Below, piece by piece: positions 36,691 through 48,120 of a stretch of 64,000 nucleotides of DNA. The translations under genes and the position numbers were made by a program. Numbering within the stretch: position 1 is the stretch's first letter; every line of letters starts with the position of its first letter. The notes below the pieces were generated by a model. The model was not told the origin of the DNA. It saw only the letters and a list, made by a program, of their open reading frames with translations, and did not search any database. The DNA is from Nymphaea colorata (Eukaryota > Streptophyta > Magnoliopsida > Nymphaeales > Nymphaeaceae), in the NCBI RefSeq assembly GCF_008831285.2, contig NC_045143.1, forward strand, positions 2,234,503-2,298,502. The letters run 5' to 3'.

Positions 36691-37830
36691 TGTTCTTAAA
36701 ATAATTCTCGCTTTTATAAATTTGTTTGGTTCGTATCAAGAAGGGTTGCATTTTATTAAGAAAAGGTACGTGATTCGATTATTTCGCTCATAGTTTTATC
36801 AACAGTATGAAACTCGTGGCTCGGGAGTCCAAAATATTCACTCAGGCAAACACGGTAGGGACTACAACTAAGTTAAAAAATGCTTTCATGTATTCGAAAA
36901 ATCTCGGTTGATCAGCTTCTATGAGAAATGGGTAAATAAAATGAAATTCATGCTTAAATATTAAGCATGTCTTTTGTTAAATCTAAAAGATAAACCAACA
37001 AAAATTTATTAATACTCTTAATATTTGACGCCCTGACTTTACATATCATTTAAGCTAAATACATTGAATGTTGCCCGTCTTAATGAATCTCTCTCCCTCA
37101 CTGTCTTCTTTCACTGTTATAGTTTTACTTGTTGCTCTTTGTTGTTTTGGCATCCAATTTTCTTGGATATGGCTCCGTTTAATGAAGTTCTTTCCAGCTC
37201 TCTCTCTGTCTCCTCGTCTCTTTATTTTAACCTTATAAGAGCAAAAGTTACCGAAACGAACCCACATCTGTTTGAAACAAGAAATTTTTTAAAGTGAAAC
37301 TTTGGATATGCACACGGTATAAACTTAGATGCGTCTGTGAGCAATTCATTTTATTCCTCATATCTTTTGCTTAATTACAGAGACAATCATGATGACATCC
37401 ATGCCTTTTTGTCACTATTTGGTTGCTTGGTCTGGTGGTTTTAAGATAACAGGCAACGGCAGATAGATCTTGCCGCGCATCGTCGAGCTTAAAATAAACA
37501 AGAGACATTCAGTGGTGGGTAGGTGCAAATCGAAATACTGCGCATGGGCTGCTCAACATACAGCAATTTATTTTAATATTGTTCCGAGTATGAGGTAATT
37601 GCCATGCAGCGACATCTTAACTTCCTCAATCTCAGTTCCTGAAATTTGACGGATAAAACATACAAAATCTCAGCTGAACATCTTTTTAAGGTCAAGTCAA
37701 TGGCCCTCTTTTCTCTCCCCCCCCTCTCTCTCTCTCTCTTTATGGATTGAGAAGTCATCCTGCTTCCCATAACATACTGCCCAAATGCAGCACATTGAGA
37801 GATGAAAATGACCGAATGATTTCAGCTCAA

Positions 37831-37867
<37 letters not shown>
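37831..37867. repeat. (CA)n(TA)n microsatellite
   Basis: CA then TA tract. The matching site in duplication copy 2 (52267-52308) is pure TA, so the tract composition changed after duplication. Confidence 0.9.
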
Positions 37868-38259
37868 ATCTATTACATTTTGTGATTGGTTTTATAACTG
37901 CCGTATATTTCTAGAGTTTCTTTTCTTAATAATTATGTAGATCTAGTAAGCATGTTTCCAAGTGAACTTTACAATAGTCAGACCCAATCTTGGTCTGACC
38001 CGATGTACATCGACTAGTATTTATATATGTAGCACCCAAAAAAATCAAACTAGTGAAGAAAGACTTCATCCAACACCAACTTTGACTAGCCACGTAGGTT
38101 GTGCCCCTCGGGCCAATTGTGGTATGCATGTAGGACAACATAGGATCAAAATGGATTTTGGAAGCCAAAAACTTCCAAAACTTTTTCATTGTGCAACATT
38201 TTGTCCTTTCACTATTAATTACAAGATCATATGTGTCTCTTAACATTTTATAATATCAA

Positions 38260-38560
38260 CTTCGCATTTTAGGGTGTATGAGGATGACACTCTCCAAATC
38301 TCGATTTTGTAAAAACTTGGTTATGTGAAAACAAAATTTTTCATGAGTATTAATTATAAAATGGTTGCTGTGTTTGCGTGATACACTGGGAACACAGTCT
38401 TCTGTAAATGACCCGGATAAGATAATTATTTACTCCTTTTTTTTGAAAACCAAGTTTTATGAAAACTGAGTTAGTCTTCACATCATCCAAACAAGACCAG
38501 ATATTGTCTGTACTGTCATCTAAAGTCCCCTTTAGATTTTTAAAAACGAACCAACATTCA
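38260..38560. mobile_element. MITE-like element, GGGTGTATGAGGATGACACT end
   Basis: Starts GGGTGTATGAGGATGAC and ends near CTGTCATCTAAAGTCCCCTTT, giving roughly inverted ends. The interior has AAACTTGGTT and AACCAAGTTTT motifs in opposite orientation. The copy at 52740-53030 is in duplication copy 2. Related in style to 40505-41000. Confidence 0.5.
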
Positions 38561-38761
38561 TAATATAATTAAACGATCGAAAGGTCGTGGAAATGGTAAA
38601 AGTAAGTATGCCAGACTGTCGGGCACATAAACATAATAATTGAATTGTATTGGGTACGATCTAAAATGTTAGCACTTCCATTAATAATTTTGATCGATGG
38701 GCATGCACTCCCCTCCATTATCATCCTGATCCGCGGCCACAACCCACAAGCTTTGAGATCA

Positions 38762-38789
38762 ATATATATATATATATATATATATATAC
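38762..38789. repeat. (TA)n microsatellite
   Basis: About 28 bp of TA; the counterpart in copy 2 (53246-53351) is about 105 bp and compound. Confidence 0.9.
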
Positions 38790-38869
38790 TGTGAGGGAGA
38801 GAGATTTGAAGTCAAAGGCGCCCCTAACAATAAGCTTAACACATATGCAATTTAACAATGGCCCATGGT

Positions 38870-39095
38870 CCTTGTTCGTCTCTGCATTTTTTAAAGCAAG
38901 TTGGACGCTACAGTTCCATTGTGGGGTTTGAACAATCTAAGGTCATGGCCCAACTCCTGCGGACTTCGTCGATCATCTCTTATATATTGTCAATATTCCC
39001 ATCATCAAGTTGACGTAGCCGCCATGTACATATGCTGACGTTGGCACGCAATTTTGCACGTTTTCAGATCCACCGGATGATTTGAACTTGCGAAT
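38870..39095. repeat. Dispersed repeat R1, copy 4
   Basis: AAGTTGGACGCTACAGTTCC, TGGGGTTTGAACAATCTAAGG, then the CACGTTTTCAG and GATGATTTGAACTTG blocks. Matches 53410-53650 almost base for base. Confidence 0.75.
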
Positions 39096-39099
39096 CTAA

Positions 39100-40560
39100 A
39101 TGCTCTCTTGGTTCTCACATCGAGTGAGCACTGGTTACATGTTGAGGGCGATTTGGGTGTAATGGAAAGACGAAGGGATGAAGCCAAGGTAGAGCTTGCT
39201 TGGGCCTTAGTCCACTTAATAAATTCTTTTAAAAAAAATTATATGCAAATTTTAAAAAAAATCACTTGTTTTGTACAAAAATTTTGAAAAATGATATTTC
39301 GCCGCTAGTCAAAATTTAGAAAATTTAATTGGACTGGCTTCATAAAAAATTTCTAGCTCCACCCCAACATCTTCCCTCGCCCCTACCTCATGGATAGGCT
39401 TCCTGGCAAGGATAGTGGGTCCACCAAAGAACACGTCCACATGAAGGCATGGGAAGATGCTTCCTTTACTGATGTGTAAAGGCGAATGTTTATTGATAAA
39501 GATCTGTTCTTTTATATTCCCGAACATATGTTACTCCATTATAAATTGGACATGGACAGCGTTACTTCTGATTTCTGAAAGATAAAAAGCAAAAAAGAGA
39601 AACGAATGAATGAACGAGCAACCCAAGGACTATCAAATGTTTCTGTCACTGCCAACCACAGTGAACGGTTCATTTTTTAACAGTTGTTTAGGTTTCAGCT
39701 GGATCCATAGTGTAAGAACTCATGAGGACCTGACAATGACTTCAACCAAGTAAGAATGTGCTCGGAATAACTATTCAAATAGTATGAACACAACCCTGAA
39801 AATACTGTCTAGGACGACCGGGGACTTAGATCAATTGGTTCCAATTTTTTTAGAAAATAAAGGAAACATGTCATTCTTCCGGGTGAGCAAGGGGTATTAA
39901 TCCCACCGCCCGAAAAAGGCCCGAAGGCCCCCCCATTCCCCCTGCCTCCGGGGTCCTGAGCTGCGTCGGTGTCAGCGATAGCAACGGTGCACCCTTCAAC
40001 TTAGATGTCGCGCCCTACCGCCTTAAGACACAGGAACATAACGCCCACGGGAATCAAACTAGAGATCTGCCTTAGTACAGGCCCCTAACTCAACCAGCTA
40101 CGCCATGTCATTCTTAATTCAGAACAGATAATATATATATTTCGGTTTTTTAAGTGTATGGTTTTTTACGTGATGAAAGTTGAACAAAAGTTTTCATCAT
40201 TTCACATTCCCTTTTCCTTAGTGCATGATAAATGTATCTGGAAACCAAAAAACATCCCAATTGTTTATTTGTATTACTTTTCTCTTAGATGGAAGACAGA
40301 GAGAGCATTCACAGCAAGAACAATATCCAGGTTTCTTTTTTCTTCGCTAGGTACGGTAGGTTCCTTTTTTCCAAAATTTTCAACTACGAGGCTACAACCA
40401 GTCAAGTGTCGTCGGATTGGCAGCTTCTAAAGGTAAACATTTGAGAAATTTCCACTCTCAATTTTTTTGCTTGTGATTTTAAGAAATATTGATTATGTTT
40501 TTATTGTTTTCTTAACGGGTGTTTGGATGGCACTCTCATCTAACATAATTTAAAAATTCG
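39100..40560. other. Segment present only in duplication copy 1
   Basis: Replaces about 0.23 kb of unrelated sequence (53650-53880) at the same place in copy 2. It holds an AT-rich degraded element at 39200-39370 (ending near TTTCTAGCTCCACCCC), the SINE-like element at 39879-40103 and DNA without recognisable genes. Whether it was inserted here or lost from copy 2 cannot be decided from the window. Confidence 0.6.
39879..40103 (-). mobile_element. tRNA-derived SINE-like element with 12-bp target duplication
   Basis: Read on the - strand it begins GGCGTAGCTGGTTGAGTTAG (A-box-like) and about 35 bp later has AGTTTGATTCCCG (B-box-like), the internal Pol III promoter layout of a tRNA-derived SINE. 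The rest is GC-rich and ends near TTGCTCACCCGG, without a clear poly(A) tail. The element is flanked by perfect copies of CATGTCATTCTT at 39867-39878 and 40104-40115. Length about 225 bp. Family not named. Confidence 0.75.
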
Positions 40561-41000
40561 TTTGTTAAAATTAAGAGGGTGTTTGCCTGACACGCTCGTC
40601 TAATCCAGTCCGAATGAAAACTTGGTTTTGTAAAAATCAAGTTTTTTAATGAGTTTTAAAAACCTTATTTATTTGTTCAGGTGACAAGCTCAAAACTTGG
40701 TTTCTGAATAAGCTCAGGGCATTAGGTTTTTCACTCCTTCTTACAAAACCAAGTTTTGTCAACACTAGGTTTTCCCTAAACCCAATCTTGATGACAACTA
40801 AACACTGGTTTTGTGATGTCATCTATAAGCACCCTAAGTTTTTTAGTGAGCTTTGAAAACTTGGTTTGTTTATTTGGGTGACAGACCCAAAACTTGGTTT
40901 CATTTATAGACAACTTGAGCAGGTTTCTAATCTTCTTTTACAAAATCAGGTTCATTCAAAACTAGTTCCACCGAAACCCAATTCTGATGGCACTCAAATA
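40505..41000. mobile_element. MITE-like element(s), TGTTTGGATGGCACTC end
   Basis: Left end TGTTTGGATGGCACTCTCATC, with internal repeats of AAACTTGGTTT and AACCAAGTTTT, and a right part ending near CTGATGGCACTCAAATATTCC. It reads like two nested or tandem related MITEs, each beginning GGGTGTTTG. Copy 2 carries the right part at 54090-54500. Confidence 0.45.
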
Positions 41001-42459
41001 TTCCAAAACACTCTGTACAACTAGATGGTACTGGAAATTTAATTTTTCACATTGCCTTGTGTCAATTTCTTTTTTTCAGTTCTTTGATTTGCAAGCAATT
41101 CTGCCAGATTTGTTCCCAAGTATGATGCTAATTTTCGCAGCCACTCGTTCACGTATTGGAACTGAAGCAATTAAGTTTTTGTTCTAAGAGCAGTCAAATC
41201 TATACTTGGCACCAGCTGTCATCTTATTGCTGTGAAAACAATATGGTTTTGGTGTTTTGGCTTTACGTTACCAATTTCAAGTGAAACCTCATTTTCATAT
41301 ATGTCTAGTGTTAATCTAATCGATATACATCCTCTCATTACAACCGACGTGTAAAGGAAAGGATCAGATAGACTAAAACTGGCATAGAAGACTCAGATGA
41401 CAAAACGTGCATCAAAAGCAAAGATGATTGATCAAACGCATCTTTGATTTTGGAACACGTCGTTTTCAGAAAATCAAATCAACTTTGATCATGGATGACA
41501 AATCTTAATTCTAAGAATATTTTTCATCGTTCGATATATATATATATATACAATTTCACATAAATGTGTGTGTGTGTGCAGATAGATCTCTTGTTGACTA
41601 ATTAGATTGATGAAAGCTGAAGGATAAGCTCAAGAGGTGCACCTAATATTTGTTTTTGAAACTTTGAATGAATGATCAGGTCCCATGTACATTAACAACT
41701 TCATTTCCGCACAGGCATAAGGAAATTTCCCACTCTAACAAACAAATATATAAAGTGAACCCTTTGTTTTCCTTTTTATAATTCTTTTTAACAAAAGATG
41801 CACAGATGACTACCAAAATCATTAGAACCTTTAGGTTAAACGACTACAGTCAATCCTCCAATTGGAACACACAAAATAATGTGGCCGATTTGTACTTATC
41901 TATTTGATTTTAGTTACAAACTATTTGAACTGTGAAACCAAAAAAATTTCAATTGATTTAATTAATCACAAATCGCCACCCGACAACTGTCCCTTTGTTT
42001 GTGTTCTTAACAAATTTCTCAAAGCTAGCTAGATGACAACTCATTTTTCAGAAACTTCTGCACTGTTCTCATTGTAAATACTATGATCAGTTCCCTTCAA
42101 CGCTGTTTGACATAAGGAATAAAATGTAAGTATTTTATGAATCTATCCTAAAACTGGGTTAAATTCACGAAACGCTCTATCAAAGTTCCCATGAATCTAT
42201 AGCAATTTTGAGGTAGATTCATGAAATACTAATGATCACATGAAGTCCTTAACGTCGAACAACCGCTGCGTGAACCCTAGCTGCATCCTGTCTGCATTAG
42301 AACCTACTATCATCGGAAGTTTAAGTATTTCCTAAAATGTTGTAATCAATATTTAAGCCAAAGAAGATCATTTAAACCTTCTAACTTTTGAGCCGTATAT
42401 ATAGTTGTCTGTACCATTTTTATTATATATTCCTGCTTAGTTAGGCTAACAAATTAGTT

Positions 42460-42545
42460 AAGTGCAGCGCTCAATGCTTACGAGAATTGAACTAGTGACT
42501 GGCCTTGTAGCCAGCTGTGGGTCAACTAGTTAATGAAGCTCCTTG
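42460..42545 (-). mobile_element. Possible tRNA-like SINE remnant
   Basis: On the - strand TTAACTAGTTGACC (A-box-like) is followed about 30 bp later by AGTTCAATTCTCG (B-box-like). The counterpart in copy 2 is at 55970-56075, with the better B-box AGTTCGATTCTC. No target duplication found. Confidence 0.45.
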
Positions 42546-42662
42546 GGGCAGCTGGCCCCCCAGACGAATCCATTTTCAACAGCAGAATGGGTCCGGAAGC
42601 AGTTCAAAGCTTTTAATTACGTTAACCCTTTTCTCACGATGCGGAGCCCTGATCGAAGCTCT

Positions 42663-42991
42663 TTAGTTACCTCCAGCTAAAAACATCTGGCTCCATTTAA
42701 GGGCAATCACGTTACTCTTCTCATCATCTTTGGTGGGGATTGTTAGTCCATTAGAACATGCTCTACTAATTTCCACTAATCGATCGGCTAGGAAGAATCC
42801 AAATTGGGTGGGCTCATGGTGGGAGATTGGAGAAGGATCCAAATCCAACCCCATAACACATCCAATATCCCAATTCCGATCTGAAAGCCAATTAAAACCA
42901 AGTTCATGATCTGAAATTTACTGCTTGTAGCCAGACCCAATACTTGTCCTACCATTGGAATCGCCCCACAAGCCTGAAGGGCAGGGTCCAT
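42663..42991 (-). other. Conserved but unidentified open segment
   Basis: Two overlapping frames on the - strand (42991-42788 and 42854-42663) could encode a hydrophobic piece (VLIGFQIGIGILDVLWGW). The same frames persist in copy 2 (56479-56297 and 56400-56188) despite small deletions. No domain recognised. It may be part of a decayed transposon or gene; recent duplication alone explains the conservation. Confidence 0.25.
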
Positions 42992-44822
42992 TTTGTTGAA
43001 ACCGAAGTCAATGAAAACGATTTGGACCTAGTTGGGTCCATTTCTCACCGGCAACTATAAATGGCGAATAAAGTTTTGGTAGATAGTGATAGATCCGCTC
43101 TGTTATGTCCTTGCGGCATAGAATTGAGGGCAACACCAGGAGGTATGTAGCCGCTATTTGAATAATATTTTGTGCATGCTTTTACACCTACAATAAAGGA
43201 ATAAAGGAAAATGAAAGAGATGATGGACTGTGAGTAGGGGTAGAGGGTGGGCCGATGCAAATTTAACTAAAAATTTTTAAATAGTTATAGTTATATATAC
43301 ATAACGAAAAACATATAAAAAATTATATTTAAAGTTAATAAAAAAATTGGAATCGGGTCAAGTCCAGCCTGGCCTAATTTGAATTCAGGCCTAAAACCAA
43401 GCCGGCTTGAGCCCATTTTTAAGTCTAGCCCGGTGCCCAATCTTATTTAGGAGTCTATCGCAACTTTTAGGATATTGTGAATTTGTCAAACTCGGTTCTT
43501 ACCATAGAGGGATGATCAAGTATCTCATATCCAATTTCACACAACAGAATTTGATCAATCTCCAATTTTTATGTATTAAACTGTATGCCAATTAACATCT
43601 ATTTGATGTCTCCAAGAGGTTGGCACAACGAAAGGAAGTTAAGGGGATTGGTAGGTGTTCAGTCTTTGTTTTAAATCTCAATATCATCAACATTCTGTGT
43701 TGTAAAAAAGTTGTCACTGATGTACAAGTTGAAGCATGGAAAGAATGACACAAAAGAAAAGGAATGGGTGAATGATTTCAACCTGGTAGTAACCCACGTG
43801 ATTATTACTAGGAGCTATTCATTTAAAAAAAGTTCTTCTAAACATGCTGGATTTAATTGGAAGTACAGTAATTTTGATAAACCAACGTATTAACATTCCA
43901 AATAATATGAAAATAAAATCTGTGTTAATGTTCAATCTAATTTAATGGAGCAACTGATGTAGTTCTTAGTGGGTCTTCATATTTAATTTCTGGTTCTCAT
44001 ACGACATACAGGCACATAAACGCTCATACGCACAAAAAGGGCAATAATGAAACGTGAATGTCGTCTTCATAGTCCCCCATATGGATTGCCTAGACATGTT
44101 AGCTCTAATTAAGTTACTTTTTTCAGAATAGATAATATATAAGTTGCAATCCATAAGAAACCAACTCAGACGTAAGGTCAGATGCTTTGTGGGGATTGAC
44201 TTGTATAGTCTTTCAATAACAGCATCGTGGAAAAAAGGAAATATAATTAAATAATTGCTAGTAGCAATTGACTAAGCATTACACCTTGAAAGTTGGCGCA
44301 TTTGGTTTGAATTTGAATTCAGTTGAAACTCCTCGTATTTAGAATGAAAAATAAATATTTTAGTCTCAAAGAACAAGAATGAGAGCATATCGGTAGATCA
44401 GATTAAGCAAAATTAAGAAACATGAAGACCATGTTGTAAGATACGGTATATATCCAACGCCAATTTAAAGGAAAGTTTATAAGTACAAAAGGAAATGTTA
44501 ATTTTCATTGCCAAGAATCAGATTCAGAATTTGATTCTCGATTCATTCCTATGGAACGGGAATATTCCCAATCTGAATGACTTCAGTAAGGAAATTAAGG
44601 CAAGGTTTTTGCATTGATGGTGACAGAAACGAGGCCTGATCACGCTGTTGAAAGTTCAAAATATTCGGTACGAAGCTCTGAAATGAGTTCAGTCTCATAA
44701 AAATGTATGCGGTGGTTCTACCTTATTAGTACATTTCATTGCTTAAATTGAGATCAGATTCTCACTCCACCTGCTTTATTACCATAACCAAATGTAGACT
44801 ATTCACCTTTCAATTCAAAATG

Positions 44823-44845
44823 GATATATATATATATATATATAC
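44823..44845. repeat. (TA)n microsatellite
   Basis: Short TA tract; the counterpart in copy 2 is at 58378-58408. Confidence 0.85.
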
Positions 44846-45879
44846 TTTCTCCTTGCTTAATTATAAAGATCAATATTTTTCTACAACGACGTCCGCTTTT
44901 GGCCAAAGCTTCTTGATGTTTCGATATGAGAATACTCTGATGGTATACCCACCTACCCAGGTGATATACTGGATCATGACCAGTATCTACTGACATTGGG
45001 AAGACGGCTGTTGTATAGAAAACATACTCTGATGTTTCCACATGAACGTTGATGAAAGTTGAAGTCTATTCTGACATTTATGGTTAGGGGCTGGCAGGTG
45101 ACCCGACCTGTCTTCCCTTCGAACCCCCGAGAGCCAATTTTCTGCGCTACAAATGTGGTGAGAGTAGCATCTTGAGACACCAAAGCAGACCTTGTATGTT
45201 GGATGAGGGGTTGGGTGAACGCTTCAGTCGTTCTAGAGCAGCAGTTCAAACCCTGGTTTACCCGTAATAAAATCACTTGGGTATTAGACACAAAGTAAAA
45301 GAAGGTGGATTTCAAGAACTTAATTAGTGCCTTTTCATTTCTTTTTACAAACTTTTTAGGTTATGATCAGGAGAAAACCAACAATCTGTTATCACTGACC
45401 AAATTTGTTATTTAGCAAACAACCTTGTCATGTAAAGCCAGGAATTAGATCCACCAACTAATCTGGTGCTGTTTTTTTCTTGCAGCAAAGGATGCCACAT
45501 ACCTTAGGCATCAAACCTTTAGATAAGAGTATGGAGACCTCAGGGGAAGGGAGAAATCGATGCCTGCACAAGTACCAGAATTTCAACTGTTTTTGAATTA
45601 TCTATCCCATCTAAATCGTTTTCTAAAGTGCTGTAAAGGCTTGGCTCTGTTCATGTCAATGATCTTCCCTATAAACCCCAGTTAAGAATCCAATATTCTT
45701 CATAAAGAAACTTTTGGCATTTTCTACATGTTAAATGCCCGTTTTGTCTTTGCTCATGACTTACCACCGGGACCCCTATTTGAAGTATAGGGGTTAATGA
45801 ATTTATTTTTCTCCTGTCATCTTGTTTCAAGGTTACTAGAACTCCATTATCACAAAAGTTCCAGTTTTGTCTTACTAAC

Positions 45880-46085
45880 CTAGGTGGAGGTTGGGCGCCG
45901 GCAAGGACCATGGCCCCACTCCCTCCCTAGAAGAAAAACAAACAATCAAAATTTTACTTGTAAATTTTGAAAATTTTATTGTAACCTATGTAAAAGATTT
46001 GAAAAATTATATTTTTGCTCCCCTTAAAATTTTAAACCTAGCTCTTGCCATGAAAAATTCCTAGTTCCACCCTTGAACCTAGGTA
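45880..46085. mobile_element. Degraded element with GCCATGG...TTCCACC ends
   Basis: An AT-rich body between GGACCATGGCCCC and CTAGTTCCACCCTTGAACC, resembling old terminal fragments of plant transposons. The copy-2 counterpart is 59985-60190. No coding sequence. Confidence 0.35.
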
Positions 46086-46869
46086 ACATATTCTAATAAT
46101 AGCTAGTGCGGTTTCTTGTTAATTTTTATAGAATCAAACAAGAGGATGATCGATTATTATTGACATTTGACGGTTCTTTCATGTTTGTTCTCTTATGATC
46201 ACTGTCATCATACAGATCGTGTTGGCCTTAATCCTTGTAGTAATTAGGTTGACGGCTAACTGTTAGTCCCTGCGATTCATGGTTAATCAGTGTTACAGAT
46301 CATTTTTGCTAAACCCACGTCGTTATGGCAGTACAGCCGATGGCTAGGAATCCCTAGTTCATGGCAATGCATCTCCTTAAAAAGCAAGACACGAAAACAC
46401 AAGACCTATGCTCTGGACAAAATGCAATTCAACATCAGTTGCCAGATCTAAATTTCTATAAGATCCAAGTAGATCATAGAGTTCCTACCCCAAACTCAGA
46501 AACTGAATACAAAACCGACCAACTAAAATATACGTCTAAAAGTTTAAAACAAATAAGAGTACATAATTGTGACGATTTCAATCGAATCCACTAACAAGGT
46601 TTCAGCGCGATCCACTAGTGCAAGAACTTACGAACGCTAGGAATCACTCCAACCATGATATCTAGTATCATGCATGCTAGCTCCAAGAACAAACTAACAT
46701 GTGATCGTTTATTTTATCTATTCATAGTTTATATATTCTCTTGGTACAACCGCTTGGTTAATCACATGTATAGCGAGTGCAGATATATGTTTAACAAAGC
46801 TTGGAATGACGACTGTTTGACGCATATGAAACTTAATAATGCCTATTGGTTAGCACATGCCCCTCTTTT

Positions 46870-47100
46870 TCCTTTTCTGCATTTTCAAAAGCAAGTTGGC
46901 CGCTACAGTTTCGTTATGGGGTTTAAACAATCTAAGGTTTTGGCCCATCATCCGTTGAAGTTAGCCGCCATTTACTGGGCAATTTTGCACGTTTTCAAAC
47001 TCCAATATTCTCTTATGCAACAACTTTGCAATTAACTATTGAATTCATCTTAATTTTTTCTACCCACCTGATGATTTGAACTTGAAAATTTCAAACTTTA
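46870..47100. repeat. Dispersed repeat R1, copy 5
   Basis: Same motif order as at 23630-23930 (CAAGTTGGCCGCTACAG ... CACCTGATGATTTGAAC). Confidence 0.7.
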
Positions 47101-47156
47101 CAGCGTTTGATATTAATCTAAGATCATTGGGATCTGAAATCCATGGATTATTTGAA

Positions 47157-47180
47157 TCTCTCTCTCTCTCTCTCTCTCTG
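47157..47180. repeat. (CT)n microsatellite
   Basis: Pure CT tract following repeat R1, as at 31231 and 60890. Confidence 0.85.
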
Positions 47181-48120
47181 GAAACAAACACATTGGATGG
47201 GTTGAGAGGGTTTCTAAGATACTAGAGAAAAAAACATTGAGGTTCCAATGGGCATGAATTTGACAGTAGGGGCCGACTTAATAAATGACTAGGCTGGGTC
47301 TTGGCTGCTAACAAAAGCTTCAGGTCAGCCCAGGCCAAACTTTGTCATCCCATGGGCTAGCATGATACCCAACGTTAGAGACCATTTGTAATTCAAAGGA
47401 ATGGTGCAGGGACCTCAAACGTCTTCCCTCATAGATTCAGTTGTGCGCGCTGTTATGGGAACACAACCTACATGCGCAGTAAGAGTATGGGGATATTTTA
47501 ATAACTTTCTAAAAAAGTATCTCTTTTATGGTCCTCTTACTTTTTTCGATTTTCATTTTTGTCTTCCCAAAAGTTTTTTTTTTTTTTTTCTACGTGAATT
47601 GGAGTATTTTTGTCATAACCATACTTGCGCACATATAACCAAGTTGGCTTGCAGTCTGACTGCCTCTTCAATGGTTCATAACCATCCATCCAAGAATTTC
47701 AAAAGAAAAAACCCCGCCCAACTGAAAAACGACAAATAGTTCATGGGCTATTGTTGCAGCAACCCCCAAGACGGAAACACGTTCATCACTCGACATATGA
47801 CATAAGGTCACAATGAATTCGAAAAAACACAGATGATATGTGCCGTGCGTCGTTCTGTCTCCGACGTTTATATCCATTTTGATGGAGCGCAGAGGCAGCG
47901 TTCATTGGAAAACGAATGACAAAATTGTTCGGTTGTGGTTTATTACTTATCCATCATCAGATCATGTAGCAGCAACCCGGAGTAGACTTCGTATTCATAA
48001 AATCTATATATCACACAAGTAGAAGAGATAGTCGGCGTCAATTCACGTTCAGATTGGGAATTAACAACGGACCCATATTCTATTAAGAAAAAGTGGTAAT
48101 TGGCGAAGCGATGCTCTGTT

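Noticed and set aside
37064-37297. 77-codon frame conserved at 51515
   Set aside because: Conserved only because the 14-kb segment was duplicated recently; the translation has no domain and contains CT-repeat residues.
42460-42545. Genuine tRNA gene
   Set aside because: A- and B-box-like motifs are present but the cloverleaf stems do not pair convincingly; treated as a SINE-like relic.
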